Source of the DNA: Verticillium longisporum
Taxonomy: Eukaryota; Ascomycota; Sordariomycetes; Glomerellales; Plectosphaerellaceae
Direction of reading: 5' to 3'
DNA length: 64,000 bases
Assembly (NCBI GenBank): GCA_019188255.1
Contig: JAETXT010000006.1
Span: 4,836,001 to 4,900,000, forward strand
A program made the position numbers and the translations under genes. Within the stretch, counting starts at the first letter, position 1; each line of letters starts with the position of its first letter. Below are positions 59,063 to 64,000 of the stretch, in pieces. A model generated the notes under the pieces. The model was not told the DNA's origin, searched no databases, and saw nothing but the letters and a program-made list of their open reading frames with translations.

Positions 59063-60032
59063 GAGGGATGCCTTTTTGTGTCGTCTGTGTGTGGATCATG
59101 GGTTTTTTTTCTTGAGACTCGAAACAGCGAGCATGAGACCTGGGAGCGTCAGCGGGCCAATATCATTTACAATGGGATGTGCAACCGATTATAGGCATCG
59201 ATCGGGTGTATCATCTGCCATTCATATACTTTTTCTAGTCTCGGCAACATCGTCGCACTTTGTCATGGTGATTCACTTAAGGAGGTTTGCATATTGTGCC
59301 GAACTGCGCCCAGCCCGAATTCGCGATGCCTTGAAGACCTGATCTGCCTCCACGCCCTGACTCTGTTCGTCAGGGAGTTTGTACATGGGTATACGTCAGT
59401 CAGGCAGTCAGTCTTTTTTACTTATGGACGGACCGTCTTGCGGCACTATTTCATCAATCGCCAATCAGCCTGGAGCAGATGGACAGCCCGCTGCTAGCTT
59501 CGACTGTGCCATCGCGAAAACGTACCATGCCATGAACAATGGTGTATGCTCCGTGAGGCAAAACGCATGCCCCCTCAGCCGGCCGCGTCCCCTTTAACAC
59601 TAGTACGTTGAAATGTCCGTGTCATTCGAATTCGTCTATCTGCATGAGTCTGCTCTGAAAGCCAGAGGACGAGGCGCTAGCTAGCTATACACGTCTTCTT
59701 TCAAGTAAAAGGACCAATATTCGCCGATCGAAATGCCAAAATGCAACATGACCAGTTCAAGTCGCGTTCTGCCCTGCCCGCACGCAATGCTTTCCGTAGA
59801 AAAAAAAAACAAGTAAACCGAAATGAAGAACAGCCCTGTGAGACGCGGTTGGGCTGAAAAATGGGCAAGTAGGTAAGACCGACAAAGCGAGGCGGGCTCG
59901 AACACATCGCCTCGTCTGTGCCGGAAAGCGCTCATCTAGCAGGACGTTGCATGAGTGAACTGGAATGGTGGTCCTTGTGCGTCCCGTTTTTTCCCGCCTC
60001 CGAACCAGACAGAACGCCAAACCCTGCCCTTT
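59063..60032. other. Region between convergent genes
   Basis: 3' regions of NoxA and the histidine kinase gene. No coding frame recognised. Confidence 0.5.
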
Positions 60033-63000
60033 TTATGAACGCCGATGACCCTCCTCCTGGAGCCGTCCCACGTTCTCTTCCGTCAGCGAGTCCCTGGCCT
60101 CAGGGGCTCGGAACGAGGACGATCTTAGAGGCGGTTGTTCCCTGCCCCCGGCCGCCTCCATCATTTTCCCGGCCTGTGCTTGCAGCACCATCTCCTCTGT
60201 GTCCGAATGTCGGATCGGTTTGATGTTCTCGTAGGCCGCCGGCGAATCGAAAGGTGAAGGCTCGTGGCCGTTGTGGGACATGGGTTTCGGCGTCAGCGGA
60301 CTTTGACGGCCCTCTTCCTCAAGAGCCCGCACTTTGCTGTCCACCACGCCGGCATCAGCGACATGACTGGCCTGGCCTGCGGTGCTCGCTGCGTCCTGTG
60401 TCTGGCCGGGAGCGTCTTTATCTCCCCTGGGGCCATCATCCAGGCCGACGCATGGTATGTCAGCGTTACTGCAGTGCTCCGCAGTGTCAGAACAGTCCGA
60501 GGTTGATAGGGCAATTTCCCCCCGTAGCCGTGGACTCTTCCTCTTGGTGAGACTCCACCGCACGAGCTTTCGCTCCAACGTCTTTCCCCTGACTGGCTTC
60601 GCAAGGTAGTCGTCCATGCCAGCCTTTTTACACTTCTCTCTGTCGCCCTGAATCGCCGATGCTGTCATGGCTACAATGGGGATGTCGCTGACGAAAGTCT
60701 TGTATGGGGCGTGCCTTCGAAGCAGATGCGTGCATTTGTAGCCGTCAATGACGGGCATTTGGACATCCATCAGGATGATGTCGGGTTTTGTCTTCTTGCC
60801 CTGCTGGGCCGCAACGAGATAGTCCAGAGCTTCTTTGCCGTTCCACACAGCAACCACGCTGAAACCTAGTTTCATGATTGTCTTGGTCGCGATTTGCTGG
60901 TTGATTGCACTTGATCATGTTAGCATTGGTCTCTCTTTTCGAGCGATGTGCGACCTACTTGTCCTCAACAACGAGTACATGAATTTTGGAACGCTCCGAG
61001 GCTGGTAGATCCTCCTCTTGGCCTGGAGATGCTCGCAGAGATCGTTGGCGTTGTGGTGAGCTGGTAGTGTCCGGCACCAAAAGCCCGGTTTCAGATGCCA
61101 TGGGCGGGGTACCGGCAAGCTGCTCGTAGTCCGAGCTGTTGCATGACATGCTCATCTCTGACTGTAACCTGCTCGGGAGGCCATCAATCTCGACAAGGGC
61201 ACCTCCTCTTTGTGGTCCTTGGGGCTTGCTGAAAGGGATCCAGAAAGTGGCCGTGGTTCCGTTGCCCAGGTCCGACTCGAGCGTGATCTTGCCGCGCATG
61301 AGTTCCAGCAGGTTCTTGCAAATGGTCAGGCCGAGACCGGTGCCGCCGAACCTTCTGGCAGTCGACGCATCGCCCTGGCTGAAGGGCTGGAACAGCTTCT
61401 TGCGGACCTCCTCCTCGATGCCGATACCAGTATCCTCGATCGTGAATCGAATGACGACTGAGTCGTGCGTCTCCTTCTCCTTCTTGACGCTGAACTTGAC
61501 ATGGCCCTGGTTCGTGAACTTGATACTGTTCGTCAAGAGGTTCGTCACGATTTGCCGCACTCGTCCAGGGTCTCCGATCACGACCATGTCGTTGGTAATC
61601 TCTCTCGATACATCAGAGAGGAATGCCAGGTCCTTACGCTCGGCTGCGAAGCTGAGCATCTTGCTGACATCCTTGAGCACTACAGAGAGCGAGAATTGCA
61701 CTTCCTCAATGTCTAGGCGGCCCGATTCCACTTTAGAAAAGTCGAGAATGTCATTGATAACCGGCAAGAGGGCGTTTGCAGATCGTTGGATATTTTCGAC
61801 ATATTCGCGCTGTTCGGAGTCGAGCTTCATATCTTGCAGCAATTCGGCCATACCAATGACTCCCGTGATGGGCGTCCGAATCTCGTGGGACATCTAACGA
61901 GATGTTATTAGTATAGCAAAGGGGTAACGGGGTTGCGCCGTGCAGAGAGACCACTTACATTCGCCAGGAACTGGCTCTTGAGGCGGTTGGCCTCTTTAGC
62001 CGCTGCTGCATTCGCCATGGCCTGTTTCTTCTCCTTGAACTCCTCTTCGAGATTGGCTTGCTTCTCTTTGAGCTCGGTCACGTCCATCACCACGCCGATG
62101 GCACCTTCCACACAGGCCTCCAGTGATCTGTTGGCTCCGTTGGTTCGTTTTCCGGGCACTGGGAGGAAACGTGTGCGGTACCAACGTCCGTCAATGCCGT
62201 GCTCCTCGACCAATTCTCGCTGCTTACCATCCAGAATCCCTTCGATGGGCCGCAGGAACTTTGGTTCTTCGCCAGGTGCCAGTTGTGTGTTCAAACGATT
62301 GAAAACATCGTACATGTCTTCGCCAATGTACCAGCTGGAATCACGGGTATGATCCCCGTCATTCAGATCCCAGATTAGAGCGCCCTCTAGCATTGTGAGC
62401 TTGTGATCACGGTCCACCGTAAATATTGTAACGTGGGCATGGGCGAGGACGCTCAGGAGCTGTTGCCTGGTTCGTTTCGCAGCTAGTGTGGCCTCGATGC
62501 TTTCGTGGACGTCAGTACACGTGCCGAACCATTTCTCAATCGCACCCGTCTCCCGATTCTTCTGGGGAAGCGCACGGCCCAGCATCCATCTCCAATCGCC
62601 ATCCTTGCTGCGGCATCGGTACTGTGTGACGTAGGGTTCGCCGGTGGCTATCGAGCGCTTCCACCGCGCGGTAGTCTCCATAAGATCGTCCGGATGGAAC
62701 GGGGTCTGCCATGCGGCTCCTAGCGATGTTTCAGGCGTCAGGCCTGTATAGGTGTACCACCTGGTGTTGAAAAAGTCGGGCATGCCCTCAGCTGTCGCAG
62801 TCCAGACCAACTGAGGCATCGTGTCGCAGATGAGCTTAAACCGCTCTTCTTCTCGTTCCTTGATGTCTGTTATCTCCTGAGCCATCGACGTCACATCGCG
62901 AAACGTGACCACGCCAGCCAGGAATTCGCCCGTGATATCGTCGGTTATGGCTTCACCTAGAACGTCAAACTGCAGCTTTTCGCCAGCCTTGTTGTGCATA

Positions 63001-64000
63001 CCGACGCGCATGCTCGCGAAAGGTGTTTCGGTCTGGAGGAGTACGGAGATCGGGTACTCGCTTACATCCAACTCTCGTGAGAACGTCTCATCCCAGCACG
63101 TCCATCCGGGCAGGAGATCAAATCCGTCCACGGACTTTTCCAGGTCGCCGTCTTCGCGTAGGAGGTCACGGGCAGCTCGGTTAGGGAAAGAAACACTGCC
63201 ATCCTTCCACATGGCTAGTATAGGCATCTGCGTATTGTCCAGGAGTGCGTCCTTCATCAAGATCATCTTTTGAAGGATAGAAGGCGCGCTTGCATACGCC
63301 GCATTGGAGGGTGGGCCCATGGGTGGGAATGTGTTCGATGATAAGGAGACTGCGCTCGGGCTGATCCGGAAAGACGGTGAGCTGGAGTCGTGGCTGGAGC
63401 TGACGGATGGAGGGTTGGAGTTGGATATGGTTTTGCGCTCAGCAGCATCCAAGAGATTAGACTTGGCCACCGCCTTGCTTAAGGGCAAGGGTGCGGGCGG
63501 TGATTGTGTACTGGTAAAGGAGAGGGTGAAGTAGACCTGATTGTCTTCGATTTCCCAAATGGTAACAATCATCTTCGCGTACACCTCATAGTCGGACTTT
63601 TGCGTCGAGCCCCGGGGCTTGAAACCCGGCCTTCCAATATCCTTTTTCGTTATGACGACATCTACCGCAGCATCCTTGACGGGACTGGCTGAGGGATCTC
63701 TGCGGTGTCCCGTCGTAGGCGGTGGCCTGGCATCGGTTGTTGGTGTGGATTCCCCGTCCATCAAGTCGGCAGCCGCAGCCGCGTCTTTTGAGGTGTGTCG
63801 CGAGCCCATCTCCAGCACCAACGAGTCAAGGAACGATTCCCACACCACCCACACCGGTCGACCATCTTGCAGCATGTCAATTCCAACTTGAGACAGTGAC
63901 TGACCCCGCAGCTTCTCGAGCGCATGAAATGAATCGTCGGCAGTATCTGTTTCCAAGCCCAGCATGCGACCCATGGCTTCGTTGGCGAGGACGACGGTTT
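60033..64000 (-). CDS. PAS-containing hybrid histidine kinase (5' end outside window)
   Basis: Soluble sensor kinase feeding a phosphorelay. I infer exons from the window edge to 61959, then 61893-60959 and 60909-60033; the phases fit. The first visible residues (TVVLANEAMGRMLGLETD) are inside a PAS-like domain, so the protein starts beyond 64000. At least two more PAS/PAC units follow (MPILAMWKDGSVSFPNRAAR; KLICDTMPQLVWTATAEGMP). The histidine kinase core has the phospho-acceptor His in NMSHEIRTPITGVIGMAEL, N-box RQIVTNLLTNSIKFTN, G1 IEDTGIGIEEEVRKKLFQPF and G2 RRFGGTGLGLTICKNLLELM. The receiver has VVEDNAINQQIA, the phospho-Asp in DIILMDVQMPVIDGYKC, and the Thr/Lys residues in AMTASAIQGD and YLAKPV. 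A Ser/Pro-rich tail of about 160 residues follows. No transmembrane segment is seen. I do not assign a group number. Confidence 0.94.

Noticed and set aside
57230..64000. A NoxA and histidine-kinase functional cluster
   Set aside because: The genes are merely convergent neighbours; adjacency alone does not support co-regulation in a mould genome.

Overview
The window is nuclear DNA of a filamentous ascomycete, most likely a Sordariomycete. Genes carry several short introns (about 48 to 92 bp) with GTRNGT-type donors and CTAAC or CTGAC branch sites. The gene content is also fungal: a NoxA-type NADPH oxidase, hybrid histidine kinase, class I myosin, DHHC palmitoyltransferase of the Pfa4 type, fungal RIC8, RIF1, a CAP10-type GT90 enzyme and a RasGEF carrying its own GTPase-like domain. 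I cannot resolve the order or genus from sequence alone. There is no operon, virus, CRISPR array or intact transposon, and no rRNA or tRNA gene that I could recognise.

Layout. 1.4-4.5 kb (+): GTPase-like/RasGEF protein. 6.2-9.7 kb (+): GH63-type protein of the yeast YMR196W family, with a probable 3-nt exon. 10.5-11.6 kb (-): mitochondrial ATP synthase OSCP. 12.2-13.2 kb (-): MOB1. 14.7-16.9 kb (+): secreted six-hairpin glycosidase. 17.4-18.2 kb (-): LSM1. 19.8-20.4 kb (-): Nudix diphosphoinositol-polyphosphate hydrolase. 20.4-24.4 kb: a gene-free stretch. 24.5-27.0 kb (+): uncharacterised C-terminally anchored membrane protein. 27.6-28.5 kb (-): MPDU1-type PQ-loop protein. 29.2-30.4 kb (-): AT-hook/chromodomain protein. 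31.4-32.9 kb (-): RIC8, divergent from 33.7-39.0 kb (+): RIF1. 39.7-40.8 kb (-): glucose-6-phosphate 1-epimerase. 41.6-44.5 kb (-): GT90 transferase, divergent from 45.3-46.7 kb (+): PFA4. 47.1-50.9 kb (-): myosin-I. 51.7-53.6 kb (-): F-box/WD protein. 57.2-59.1 kb (+): NoxA. 60.0-64.0 kb (-): PAS hybrid histidine kinase, cut by the window edge.

Most genes are housekeeping or signalling genes. Ras/RasGEF, RIC8 (G-alpha folding and exchange), MOB1, NoxA, the histidine kinase, PFA4 and myosin-I all bear on polarised growth and environmental signalling, but nothing suggests one co-regulated cluster.

The most striking property of the window is that eight conserved genes are broken in the given sequence while eleven others read cleanly. 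Six breaks look like loss of one base from a homopolymer: one in the GH63 gene, one in the GT90 gene, two in MYO1 and two in the F-box/WD gene. MYO1 also has a C9 tract of the wrong length, and RasGEF has a frame break outside any homopolymer. There are five in-frame TAG or TGA codons followed by obviously continuing protein: two in the membrane protein and one each in RIC8, GT90 and PFA4. Since class I myosin is normally needed for growth, uncorrected consensus errors, such as long-read homopolymer errors, are the simplest explanation. The in-frame stops are less easily explained and deserve checking. I see no convincing evidence of a new multi-gene system. The best genuinely biological oddity is the 3-nt exon in the GH63 gene.
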